From NCBI GenBank assembly GCA_900544885.1, contig UQWU01000067.1, positions 1 to 6,137 of the forward strand: 6,137 nucleotides of DNA, in the 5' to 3' direction. The notes under the pieces are model-generated. The model was not told the origin of the DNA and ran no database searches. It saw only the letters and a list, made by a program, of their open reading frames with translations. Source of the DNA: an uncultured Phascolarctobacterium sp. (GTDB taxonomy: Bacteria; Bacillota; Negativicutes; Acidaminococcales; Acidaminococcaceae). The translations under genes and the position numbers were made by a program. Of this stretch, positions 1-6,039 are shown one piece after another; the stretch's first letter is position 1; each line of letters starts with the position of its first letter.

Positions 1-45
1 TGTTTTTTTCGCATTGGTATAGTGAGAGGCAAAATATTAAGCTGA

Positions 46-153
46 GGTAGCAGTAACACATCTTCGTACCAAGAAGATGCAAGTATAATAAAAGCGGCTT
101 TGGTCATCAGCAGAAGGAAAAAGCGTGAGGTATTAGCAAAGCTGCAACAGTAG
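46..153 (+). pseudogene. Possible 3' end of an upstream reading frame, perhaps frameshifted
   Basis: There are 35 sense codons in frame 1 ending at TAG 151-153. The translation has a protein-like composition with a charged C-terminal tail (SRRKKREVLAKLQQ). It has no start codon with a ribosome binding site, and TGA at 43-45 precedes it in frame. Frame 3 is open from the window edge to TAG at 48-50 (it reads FFSHWYSERQNIKLR), so one extra base near 40-50 would join frame 3 to frame 1 into a single C-terminus. This could be a real frameshifted gene end, a sequencing error, or chance. I do not recognise the family, and the length is too short to exclude random openness. Confidence 0.2.
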
Positions 154-205
154 ATGCTTAGGAATAAGTGGTGATGCTTAAATTACAGTTCACTCTTTTA
201 ATGAC

Positions 206-219
206 ATTTTTCGAAAAAT
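206..219. repeat. AT palindrome upstream of the mutS2 promoter
   Basis: ATTTTTCGAAAAAT is a perfect 14-base palindrome centred on TTCGAA. It is nested within a second inverted pair, TTCACT (189-194) and AGTGAA (221-226). It lies about 30 bases upstream of the proposed -10 element of mutS2, where an operator or an upstream activator site could sit. It could equally be the relic of an AT-only terminator of an upstream gene. No regulator binding site I know matches it. Confidence 0.3.
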
Positions 220-251
220 CAGTGAAAAAGCAACAAAAATTTACATAACTA

Positions 252-260
252 TGATATACT
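252..260 (+). promoter_or_regulatory. Candidate extended -10 promoter for mutS2
   Basis: TGATATACT contains an extended -10 (TG, one base, then TATACT). No good -35 hexamer lies 16-18 bases upstream; the region there is AACAAA-like, which is tolerable when the TG extension is present. A TTTACA at 240-245 is too close to serve this -10. Transcription would begin near 267, giving a leader of about 60 bases before the mutS2 start. Confidence 0.4.
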
Positions 261-327
261 ATAAATACAAATTTTTAGTAAAAAGTATATAAGGATTGAA
301 TCCATTGTTTTAGAGGAGAAATTTACT

Positions 328-2709
328 ATGGCTAGATTTGCAATCCGTACCCTGGAGTTCGATAAGGTTAAGAATATGCTGGCTGCGAAGGCTGCTACTT
401 TTTTAGGCAAGCAGGCAGTTATGGCATTGCAGATAGAAAGTGATTTTGCTAAGGTTAAACGTTTGCAGGAAGAAACTGCTGAAGCGTTACGTATTTTAGA
501 TGAGGGACGTCGTTTCCCTTTTGGCGGTGCATATAATATTACTGCTGATGTCAAGCGTGCTGAAATCGGCAGTGTGTTAGAAGCAGAGGAGCTGTTGCAC
601 GTGCTGACTACGGTTCAGGCATTGCGTGCGATGAAGGATTTCTTGGCAGAGAATGCAGAAATTATGCCGACATTGGTTGAATATGGTAATGAGATGCAGC
701 AGTTCAGTCGTTTAGAAAAGCAGATTGATAATGCTATTGATGAGCATGGTGAAATTAAGGATAGTGCTTCTCCCAAGCTAGCAGGTCTGCGTACAGCTAT
801 TCAGATTTCGAAGAACCGTGTTAAAGAGAAATTGGACAGTCTTTTACATGACCCTAATAATCAGAAATATTTTCAGGATAATATTGTTACCATGCGTGGT
901 GACCGTTACGTTATTCCTGTTAAACAAGAATATAAAATGAATTTTCCCGGTATCGTTCATGATCAGTCCGGTACCGGTGCTACATTATTCATCGAGCCGT
1001 TAGCTGTAGTGAATTTAAATAATGACATCAAGCGTTATGTAGCTGAAGAGCGTGAAGAGGTAGAACGTATCCTGCGTCAGCTGACCCAGAATGTCGGTGC
1101 TGATGCTACGGCTATTTTGTCTACTTTAGATATTTTTACTAAGCTTGATGTTATCTGTGCGAAAGCTCTTTTAGCCCAAGCACAGCACGCAGTGCGTCCG
1201 ATGATGGTTTTAGGCTCCGGTGTAGAAATTCATCAAGGACGTCATCCGCTGCTCAAGCAGGAGAGTGTAGTACCTCTTGATGTGCATTTAGGCGATAAAT
1301 TTACTATGCTCCTGATTACCGGTCCGAATACAGGCGGTAAAACAGTAGCTTTAAAGGCTGTGGGTATTTTTGCCTTGATGGCACAAACAGGTATGTTTAT
1401 TCCGGCCTTGAGTGCTAAGCTGCCTGTATTCCGTGCTGTTTATGCTGATATCGGTGATGAACAGAGCATTGAACAAAGCTTGAGTACTTTCTCGGCACAT
1501 ATGACTAATTTAATCAGCATTTTGAACGAAGTAAAAAGCGGCGATTTAGTTCTCATAGATGAAATTTGTGCAGGTACCGACCCTAACGAAGGTGCAGCTT
1601 TGGCGATGTCCATGCTGGAACATCTGCATGAAGAAAAAGTATTGACCATGGTTACTACGCACTACAGTGAGCTGAAAACATTTGCCTATGGTCATGAGGG
1701 TATGGAAAATGCTAGTGTGGAGTTTGATCCTGTATCCTTAAAACCGACTTACCGCTTACTGATGGGCGTTCCTGGTAGCAGTAATGCTTTCAATATCAGC
1801 CGCCGCTTAGGGTTAGCTGAGGATATTATCGAACAAGCAGGAATGCTTTTAGACCAAGAACATGTGCATATGGAAAATGTCCTTCAGGAACTGGACAGTG
1901 AACGTCGTCGTTATGAAAGCGGTAGTAAAGAGATAGAAGAATTACGTCGTGAAAGCGAATATCTGCGTAACCAGTTGGCGTACGAGAAGAGAGAGTTTGA
2001 ACGTCGTAAAAATGAATTATTACGTAAAGCTCGTGAACAGGCGGATGATATTTACCGTCGCAGCCGTCGCGAATCCGAGTCTATTTTGAAAGAATTGCGT
2101 TCCATGAAGGCCGATTATGATACTAAGCGTTTAGAAAAACTGGCTGAAGATGCACGCAAAAAATTAAATAAAACCTTGAGCGAGGATGCGCCGTTGCCAG
2201 AGGGTGCACCGCTGACTGCTCAGACTGCTAAAAAAGGCTTAAATGTCTTTGTTGTTTCCTTAGGTAAGGATGGTATCATTACGGATGTTAAGGGCAATGA
2301 AGTAACTGTGCAGGTAGGTATTTTGAAAATGACCGTGCCGGCAAAAAAATGCCTGTTGACTAAGGCTCAGCCTGCTTCTACAAGTAATGAGCCGAAAAAA
2401 CGTAAAGGTTTTACGAAAAATGCTGCTGCTAATTATGCCCATCAGATGTTTGTGGCAAAAGCAAGTAGTGCCCGTCAAGAAATTGATGTACGTGGTATGA
2501 CAATCGATGAAGCAATTCCTATTGTAGATAAAGCAATCGATGATGCTTTAATTGCCGGTATAGGCCAGTTGCGCATCATCCACGGCAAAGGAACAGGTGC
2601 TCTGCGTGCAGGTTTGACTGCTTATCTTGAAATGAACCGCTTTGTAAAGAAATTAGAAACTGCGGCCTTAGATGCAGGTGGCAGTGGTGCAACTGTTATT
2701 GATTTGTGA
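328..2709 (+). CDS. mutS2: Endonuclease MutS2 (MutS family ATPase with Smr domain)
   Basis: This is a complete 793-residue MutS2, close to the usual length of about 785. The order is the MutS-like lever/clamp core (about 1-300, with a conserved GDRYVIPVK block at 191-199 and HDQSGTGATLFIEP at 211-224), the ATPase (Walker A GPNTGGKT 332-339, Walker B LVLIDE 407-412, TTHYSELK 443-450), a charged coiled coil (about 520-615), a KOW-like segment (about 637-677, with VQVGILKM), and a C-terminal Smr domain (IDVRG 719-723, HGKGTGALR 752-760). It lacks the mismatch-recognition domain of MutS. In this family the protein has been linked to suppression of homologous recombination and, in Bacillus subtilis, to rescue of collided ribosomes; which role applies here cannot be read from sequence. 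The start at 328 has AGGAG at 314-318, nine bases upstream. One oddity is C414 in DEICAGTDP, where the B. subtilis protein has glycine. It acts in the cytoplasm. Confidence 0.97.
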   Translation: MARFAIRTLEFDKVKNMLAAKAATFLGKQAVMALQIESDFAKVKRLQEETAEALRILDEGRRFPFGGAYNITADVKRAEIGSVLEAEELLHVLTTVQALRAMKDFLAENAEIMPTLVEYGNEMQQFSRLEKQIDNAIDEHGEIKDSASPKLAGLRTAIQISKNRVKEKLDSLLHDPNNQKYFQDNIVTMRGDRYVIPVKQEYKMNFPGIVHDQSGTGATLFIEPLAVVNLNNDIKRYVAEEREEVERILRQLTQNVGADATAILSTLDIFTKLDVICAKALLAQAQHAVRPMMVLGSGVEIHQGRHPLLKQESVVPLDVHLGDKFTMLLITGPNTGGKTVALKAVGIFALMAQTGMFIPALSAKLPVFRAVYADIGDEQSIEQSLSTFSAHMTNLISILNEVKSGDLVLIDEICAGTDPNEGAALAMSMLEHLHEEKVLTMVTTHYSELKTFAYGHEGMENASVEFDPVSLKPTYRLLMGVPGSSNAFNISRRLGLAEDIIEQAGMLLDQEHVHMENVLQELDSERRRYESGSKEIEELRRESEYLRNQLAYEKREFERRKNELLRKAREQADDIYRRSRRESESILKELRSMKADYDTKRLEKLAEDARKKLNKTLSEDAPLPEGAPLTAQTAKKGLNVFVVSLGKDGIITDVKGNEVTVQVGILKMTVPAKKCLLTKAQPASTSNEPKKRKGFTKNAAANYAHQMFVAKASSARQEIDVRGMTIDEAIPIVDKAIDDALIAGIGQLRIIHGKGTGALRAGLTAYLEMNRFVKKLETAALDAGGSGATVIDL

Positions 2710-2710
2710 T

Positions 2711-2733
2711 TTGAACTGCCGTGTGCAGTTTAA
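2711..2733 (+). terminator. Stem-loop between mutS2 and the aminotransferase gene (weak terminator or attenuator)
   Basis: Bases 2711-2719 (TTGAACTGC) pair with 2725-2733 (GCAGTTTAA) in a 9-bp stem with one G-U pair and a 5-nt loop. It begins two bases after the mutS2 stop. A T-rich but interrupted stretch follows (about 2736-2759). This resembles a weak intrinsic terminator or an RNA processing/stability element. The interrupted T tract argues against full termination, so partial read-through into the next gene is plausible. As dyad-symmetric DNA it could also be an operator. Confidence 0.4.
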
Positions 2734-2760
2734 GATATTTAATTTTATTATTTTTATTTG

Positions 2761-2769
2761 AGAGAGGAG
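2761..2769 (+). promoter_or_regulatory. Ribosome binding site that fixes the aminotransferase start
   Basis: AGAGAGGAG contains AGGAG at 2765-2769, eight bases before ATG 2778. This chooses 2778 over the longer reading from GTG 2721, which lies in the loop of the preceding stem-loop and would add 19 hydrophobic residues not expected in the family. A second ATG at 2784 is 14 bases from the site and less likely. Confidence 0.85.
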
Positions 2770-2777
2770 CCATAATT

Positions 2778-4022
2778 ATGGTAATGAGTATTGCTGCAAA
2801 ACACGCAAAGGGCAAATGTGCCCAAGATAAGATTTTCGGTGCTAACGCCGCTGCAGTTGCTGCTGCTGCCAAATACGGTAAGGATGCTGTAACTAATGCT
2901 ACTATCGGCGCGATTTTAGATGAAGAAGAAAGATTAGTCTGCCTGCCGACTGTGGAAAAAGTATTCCGCAGCATGGAAACTAACGAATTGATTGCTTATG
3001 CACCCATCAGTGGTCTGCCCGAATATCTGGACAGCGTTGTAACTGCTGCTTTTGGCAACTCCCGTCCTGATGGTTATATTTCCGCTGTTGCTACTGCAGG
3101 CGGTACCGGTGCTATTCACCATGCTATCTGGAATTATCTTGATGAAGGCGAAACTGCTCTGTGCTCTGATTGGTACTGGGGTGCTTATAAAGTTCTTTGT
3201 GCTGATATGGGTCGTAAATTCACCACCTATAAAATGCTGGACGAAAATAATAAATTTAACCTGCCGGCATTGAAAGCCAAAGTAGACGAACTGTTAGAAA
3301 AACAAGATAATCTCTTATACCTTTTGAATACTCCGGCACATAATCCGACTGGCTACAGCTTGAGCGAAGAAGATATGGATGGCGTATTGGCAATTTTAAA
3401 AGAAGCTGCTGCTAAAGGTAAAAATGTTGTTTTCTTCCTGGATATTGCTTATATCGACTATGCCGGCGAAAAAGAAGAAGTACGTAAAATCTTCAAAAAA
3501 TTGTCCGGTCTGCCTGCTAATATCCTTTGCATTATCGGCTACAGCATGTCCAAAGGTTTCACCATGTACGGTCAACGTACAGGTGCGATGATCGGCGTAT
3601 CTTCCGATAAAGATGTTATCGAAGAATTTGCAGCGATTAACCAATATACCAGCCGTGCAACCTGGTCCAATATCAACCGCCCGGCAATGCGCACTTTGGC
3701 AAAAATCTATGGTGATCCCGAACTTCTTGAAGCTGTTTGCAAGGAAAGAGATTATTATTACCAAATGATTAAAGCTCGTGCTGATTTATTTTGCAAAGAA
3801 GCTGCTGAATGTGGTCTGCCCATGCTGCCCTATGTAGCTGGCTTCTTCCTGTCCATTCCGGCCGAAAATCCGGATGCTATTTGCGATGAACTGCACAAAG
3901 AGAACATCTTTGCTGTTCCTTTGGCAGCTGGCGTACGTATCGCTGTTTGCGCAGTACCTTTGAAAAAAATCGCCGGTATGGCAGCTAAAGTTAATGCTGC
4001 AATGAAAGCTGTGGAGAAATAA
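2778..4022 (+). CDS. PLP-dependent aminotransferase, aspartate/aromatic type (fold type I)
   Basis: This 414-residue enzyme transfers an amino group between an amino acid and a 2-oxo acid, using pyridoxal phosphate in the cytoplasm. By eye it aligns with E. coli AspC/TyrB along most of its length: GGTGA near 112-116, an aromatic cluster DWYWG (131-135) where the cofactor-stacking Trp lies, HNPTG (188-192) with N189, D222 and Y225 in LDIAY, the Schiff-base lysine K259 in SMSKGF, R267 as likely phosphate ligand, R293 in SRATWSN, and R387 in GVRIAV. In AspC the residues equivalent to R293 and R387 bind the side-chain and alpha carboxylates, so a dicarboxylic substrate (aspartate, glutamate) is plausible, with aromatic amino acids also possible. 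No signal peptide is present. The next gene starts one base after its stop. Exact substrate is not decidable from sequence, so I give no gene symbol. Confidence 0.9.
   Translation: MVMSIAAKHAKGKCAQDKIFGANAAAVAAAAKYGKDAVTNATIGAILDEEERLVCLPTVEKVFRSMETNELIAYAPISGLPEYLDSVVTAAFGNSRPDGYISAVATAGGTGAIHHAIWNYLDEGETALCSDWYWGAYKVLCADMGRKFTTYKMLDENNKFNLPALKAKVDELLEKQDNLLYLLNTPAHNPTGYSLSEEDMDGVLAILKEAAAKGKNVVFFLDIAYIDYAGEKEEVRKIFKKLSGLPANILCIIGYSMSKGFTMYGQRTGAMIGVSSDKDVIEEFAAINQYTSRATWSNINRPAMRTLAKIYGDPELLEAVCKERDYYYQMIKARADLFCKEAAECGLPMLPYVAGFFLSIPAENPDAICDELHKENIFAVPLAAGVRIAVCAVPLKKIAGMAAKVNAAMKAVEK
4011..4016 (+). promoter_or_regulatory. Ribosome binding site of the kinase gene, inside the aminotransferase gene
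   Basis: GTGGAG overlaps the last codons of the aminotransferase gene, and its GGAG (4013-4016) lies seven bases before ATG 4024. The stop TAA (4020-4022) and the ATG are separated by a single A. This arrangement is typical of translational coupling, in which ribosomes ending the first gene reinitiate on the second. Confidence 0.75.
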
Positions 4023-4023
4023 A

Positions 4024-5688
4024 ATGCTTACACTAAAAATGCCCAATGGTCAATTACGTCAAGTAGAAGAAGGAAGCTGTTTACTGCCCTTAGCGGAATG
4101 TTTTGCAAATGATTTTACTTCGCCGATTATCGAGGGTGTTTTTAACGGTGAAGCATATGATTTGCAGAAACCGCTTCTGGAAAATGGCAGTGTGGACTTT
4201 ATTGAAATCAACACTGCCGAAGGTATGCGTACTTATACAAGAACGCTGCTTTTTATGCTGCTAGTGGCTACGAAGAAATTGCGGGCCGATGTTCATTTAG
4301 AGGTACGCAACACTTTGGGCAGTGCTTTATACTGTATTGACCAAAGCAGCAACAAGCTGACGGCGACAGATATTACTGCTATTGAACAGCTGATGCATAA
4401 AATGGTAGAGGAGAAATTGCCTCTGCGTTTAGAGCGTCTTAGTAAGCAGAAACTGATTGCCCAAAATAACGTCTTTGGCAGTGAAGACAGCGTTGCCCTA
4501 GTCAACGAACTGCCGGATGATAAGAAGCTGTCTTTGTATTATCTTGCCGATATTCCAGGCTACTTATTTGGCTCTATGGCTCCTGATTGCGGCTATGTAC
4601 CTAACTTTGAACTTTTACCCTATGCTGACGGTGTAATAATCAATTATCCGGATGAGGATAATTGGCAGGTGCTGCCTTCTTTTATCGACCAACCGCGTTT
4701 AAACGAAGCTTATCAGGAGGCGGAAGAATGGTCTGCGATGATTCAATGTAATACAGTTGGTAAGCTGAATAAAATCACGGAAATGGGTTATGCTGATAAG
4801 ATTATTCAAGTAGCAGAAGCGTTACAGGAAAAGAAATTAGCTAATATTGCTGATATTATTGCCAAACGTAAGAATGAGCTGAAATTAATCTTGATTGCCG
4901 GTCCTTCTTCCTCTGGTAAAACATCTACTGCCCAACGTCTGAGCATTCAGATGGCTGTTAATGGCTTGCGTCCGATTCCGATTTCTATGGATGACTATTA
5001 TAAAAATCGTGTTGATTCTCCGCGTAAGGCCGACGGTAGTTATGATTTTGAATGTCTTGAAGCTATTGATTTGGAACTTTTCAACGAACACCTTACGAAG
5101 CTTTTGGCAGGGGAGTGCGTTAAAATGCCTAAATACAACTTCCGCACCGGTCTTAGGGAATACCGTGGTCAAGAATTGCAGATGGCCGAAAACTCTGTTT
5201 TAGTAGTGGAAGGTATTCATGGCTTAAACGAAAAGCTGACCGCTGCTATTCCTGCTGCCAAGAAGATGAAGTTGTATGTTAGTGCCTTGACCCCGATGTC
5301 CTTAGATGAATACAATCGTATTCATACTACTGATGTACGTCTGTTGCGTCGCATGGTACGCGACAGCCAGTTCCGTTCTCACGATGCAGAAGCTACGCTC
5401 AATTCTTGGCATAGCGTCCGCGAAGGCGAAGAAAAGTATATCTTCCCATATCAATGCAGTGCGGATGTTATTTTCAATACTACGCTGATTTATGAACTGG
5501 CTGTGTTGAAAAAATATGCTCAGCCTTTACTAGAAGCAGTTGGTCCTGAAGCTGGCAAAGCATACAGAACGGCTCGCCGTCTTTTGAATATGCTGGCATA
5601 TGTGCGCCCTATCGACGACAATTCCATCCCGAATAATTCTATTTTACGTGAATTTGTCGGTGGCAGTATTTTTAAGGATGCGTTGTAA
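4024..5688 (+). CDS. Nucleoside (uridine kinase-like) kinase with N-terminal TGS and ThrRS-like domains
   Basis: This is a 554-residue multidomain protein. Residues 1 to about 62 resemble a TGS domain. About 65-240 resemble the second additional (editing) domain of threonyl-tRNA synthetase, although I see no HxxxH metal motif, so editing activity is unlikely. About 285-500 form a phosphoribulokinase/uridine kinase P-loop domain: Walker A GPSSSGKT 293-300, ISMDDYY 320-326 with the likely catalytic acid among D323/D324, VVEGIHGLN 394-402 with E396, and a lid-like LLRRMVRD 440-447. Proteins of this architecture are common in Firmicutes and Thermotogae and are annotated as nucleoside kinase or uridine kinase; the physiological substrate is generally assumed rather than shown. 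Its length fits the family. It is not the short canonical Udk of about 210 residues. It is probably translationally coupled to the aminotransferase and followed by a strong terminator, so it appears to be the last gene of its operon. Confidence 0.9.
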   Translation: MLTLKMPNGQLRQVEEGSCLLPLAECFANDFTSPIIEGVFNGEAYDLQKPLLENGSVDFIEINTAEGMRTYTRTLLFMLLVATKKLRADVHLEVRNTLGSALYCIDQSSNKLTATDITAIEQLMHKMVEEKLPLRLERLSKQKLIAQNNVFGSEDSVALVNELPDDKKLSLYYLADIPGYLFGSMAPDCGYVPNFELLPYADGVIINYPDEDNWQVLPSFIDQPRLNEAYQEAEEWSAMIQCNTVGKLNKITEMGYADKIIQVAEALQEKKLANIADIIAKRKNELKLILIAGPSSSGKTSTAQRLSIQMAVNGLRPIPISMDDYYKNRVDSPRKADGSYDFECLEAIDLELFNEHLTKLLAGECVKMPKYNFRTGLREYRGQELQMAENSVLVVEGIHGLNEKLTAAIPAAKKMKLYVSALTPMSLDEYNRIHTTDVRLLRRMVRDSQFRSHDAEATLNSWHSVREGEEKYIFPYQCSADVIFNTTLIYELAVLKKYAQPLLEAVGPEAGKAYRTARRLLNMLAYVRPIDDNSIPNNSILREFVGGSIFKDAL

Positions 5689-5720
5689 AAATGAAGTTAA
5701 AGTAGATGCTGTTTTATTAA

Positions 5721-5785
5721 AGTCGCAGTAACTTTTTGGCAACCAATTAACCCAGAACTGAGAGTTTTTTGTAATAATAAATTTG
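5721..5785 (+). repeat. Degenerate direct repeat, copy 1
   Basis: This block shares colinear segments with copy 2 at 5843-5914: AGTCGC (5721), TTTTGGCAA (5734-5742), ATTAA, GTTTTTT (5764-5770) and GTAATAATAAATT (5771-5783). Spacing between segments differs by a few bases to about fifteen. It lies between the kinase stop and the terminator hairpin. Confidence 0.5.
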
Positions 5786-5786
5786 T

Positions 5787-5832
5787 AGTACCCTTCTTAT
5801 TATGAATGTAGTAAGAAGGGTACTCTTATTTT
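5787..5832 (+). terminator. Intrinsic terminator of the kinase operon
   Basis: AGTACCCTTCTTA (5787-5799) pairs perfectly with TAAGAAGGGTACT (5812-5824), a 13-bp stem with a 12-nt loop, followed by a T-rich tract (5826-5832, TTATTTT). It lies about 100 bases after the kinase stop and well before the next promoter. This is the strongest terminator in the window. An AT-rich stretch also precedes the stem, but there is no convergent gene in view that would need termination from the other side. Confidence 0.85.
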
Positions 5833-5842
5833 CTGACTGAAC

Positions 5843-5914
5843 AGTCGCTTTTGGCAATGTGTATTAAATATAACAAAATCAAACAAATTATGTTTTTTCT
5901 GTAATAATAAATTG
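5843..5914 (+). repeat. Degenerate direct repeat, copy 2
   Basis: This copy holds AGTCGC (5843-5848), TTTTGGCAA (5849-5857), ATTAA, GTTTTTT (5892-5898) and GTAATAATAAATT (5901-5913) in the same order as copy 1 at 5721-5785. It lies after the terminator and ends just upstream of the -35 element of the next gene's promoter, so it could be part of a control region for that gene. Confidence 0.5.
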
Positions 5915-5922
5915 AAAAAAGC

Positions 5923-5952
5923 TTGAAAAACTGATAATTATTATGCTAAAAT
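5923..5952 (+). promoter_or_regulatory. Promoter for the exported-protein gene
   Basis: A -35 TTGAAA (5923-5928) is separated by 18 bases from a -10 TAAAAT (5947-5952), which is preceded by a TG extension at 5944-5945. This is a good housekeeping-sigma promoter. The start point would fall near 5959, giving an AT-rich leader of about 80 bases containing a weak 7-bp hairpin (TAAATAT 5975-5981 with ATATTTA 5987-5993) and a small AATAG/CTATT stem (6003-6017). Confidence 0.65.
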
Positions 5953-6026
5953 TAATTTAAGATTATATAAATATTAAATATTCACGATATTTATTAATCG
6001 AAAATAGTGTTGCTATTATTAGTTTT

Positions 6027-6033
6027 AGGAGGG
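6027..6033 (+). promoter_or_regulatory. Ribosome binding site that decides the start of the last gene
   Basis: AGGAGGG is a near-perfect site. ATG at 6036 is only two bases away and opens a frame that stops at 6096-6098, while ATG at 6040 is six bases away and gives a clean signal peptide. The site therefore supports 6040. Confidence 0.85.
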
Positions 6034-6039
6034 TTATGA

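Larger units (their letters stand above)
1..327. other. Leader region upstream of mutS2, no confident gene
   Basis: No complete gene is supported here. Frame 1 of the + strand is open from 46 to a TAG at 151-153 and ends in a basic, helix-like stretch (RRKKREVLAKLQQ), but the same frame has a TGA at 43-45, and the other two + frames are closed by 50. A minus-strand frame is open from about 186 off the left edge, with an ATG at 105-107, but it has no ribosome binding site. A 7-bp stem (59-65 with 73-79, 7-nt loop) lies in the first 80 bases without a following T run. From about 155 on, the sequence becomes AT-rich and looks like true intergenic DNA, with a palindrome at 206-219 and a promoter near 252-260. 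I recognise no tRNA, riboswitch or other known RNA. Confidence 0.5.

Noticed and set aside
59..79. Hairpin CATCTTC / GAAGATG as a terminator
   Set aside because: No T run follows the stem and it falls within a possibly coding stretch.
1..107. Minus-strand frame with ATG at 105-107 running off the left edge (begins MTKAAFIILASSWYEDV)
   Set aside because: It is open and slightly reminiscent of an alpha/beta protein start, but the bases upstream of its ATG are pyrimidine-rich with no ribosome binding site, and the frame stays open far upstream of the ATG, as a chance frame would.
149..158. AGTAGATGCT repeated at 5701-5710
   Set aside because: A 10-base match is expected many times by chance in a window of this size and the flanks do not match.
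153..180. GATGCTTA occurring twice, 20 bases apart
   Set aside because: Eight-base repeats are common by chance; no third copy or regular spacing suggests an array or binding-site cluster.
2721..2777. Longer aminotransferase start at GTG 2721
   Set aside because: The GTG lies in a hairpin loop without a ribosome binding site, and the added residues are unlike the family; AGAGAGGAG before ATG 2778 supports the shorter form.
3396..3764. Minus-strand open frame of about 120 codons inside the aminotransferase gene
   Set aside because: It lies wholly opposite a well-supported gene with intact active-site motifs and has no family resemblance; it is a shadow. The other antisense frames in mutS2 and the kinase gene are treated the same way.
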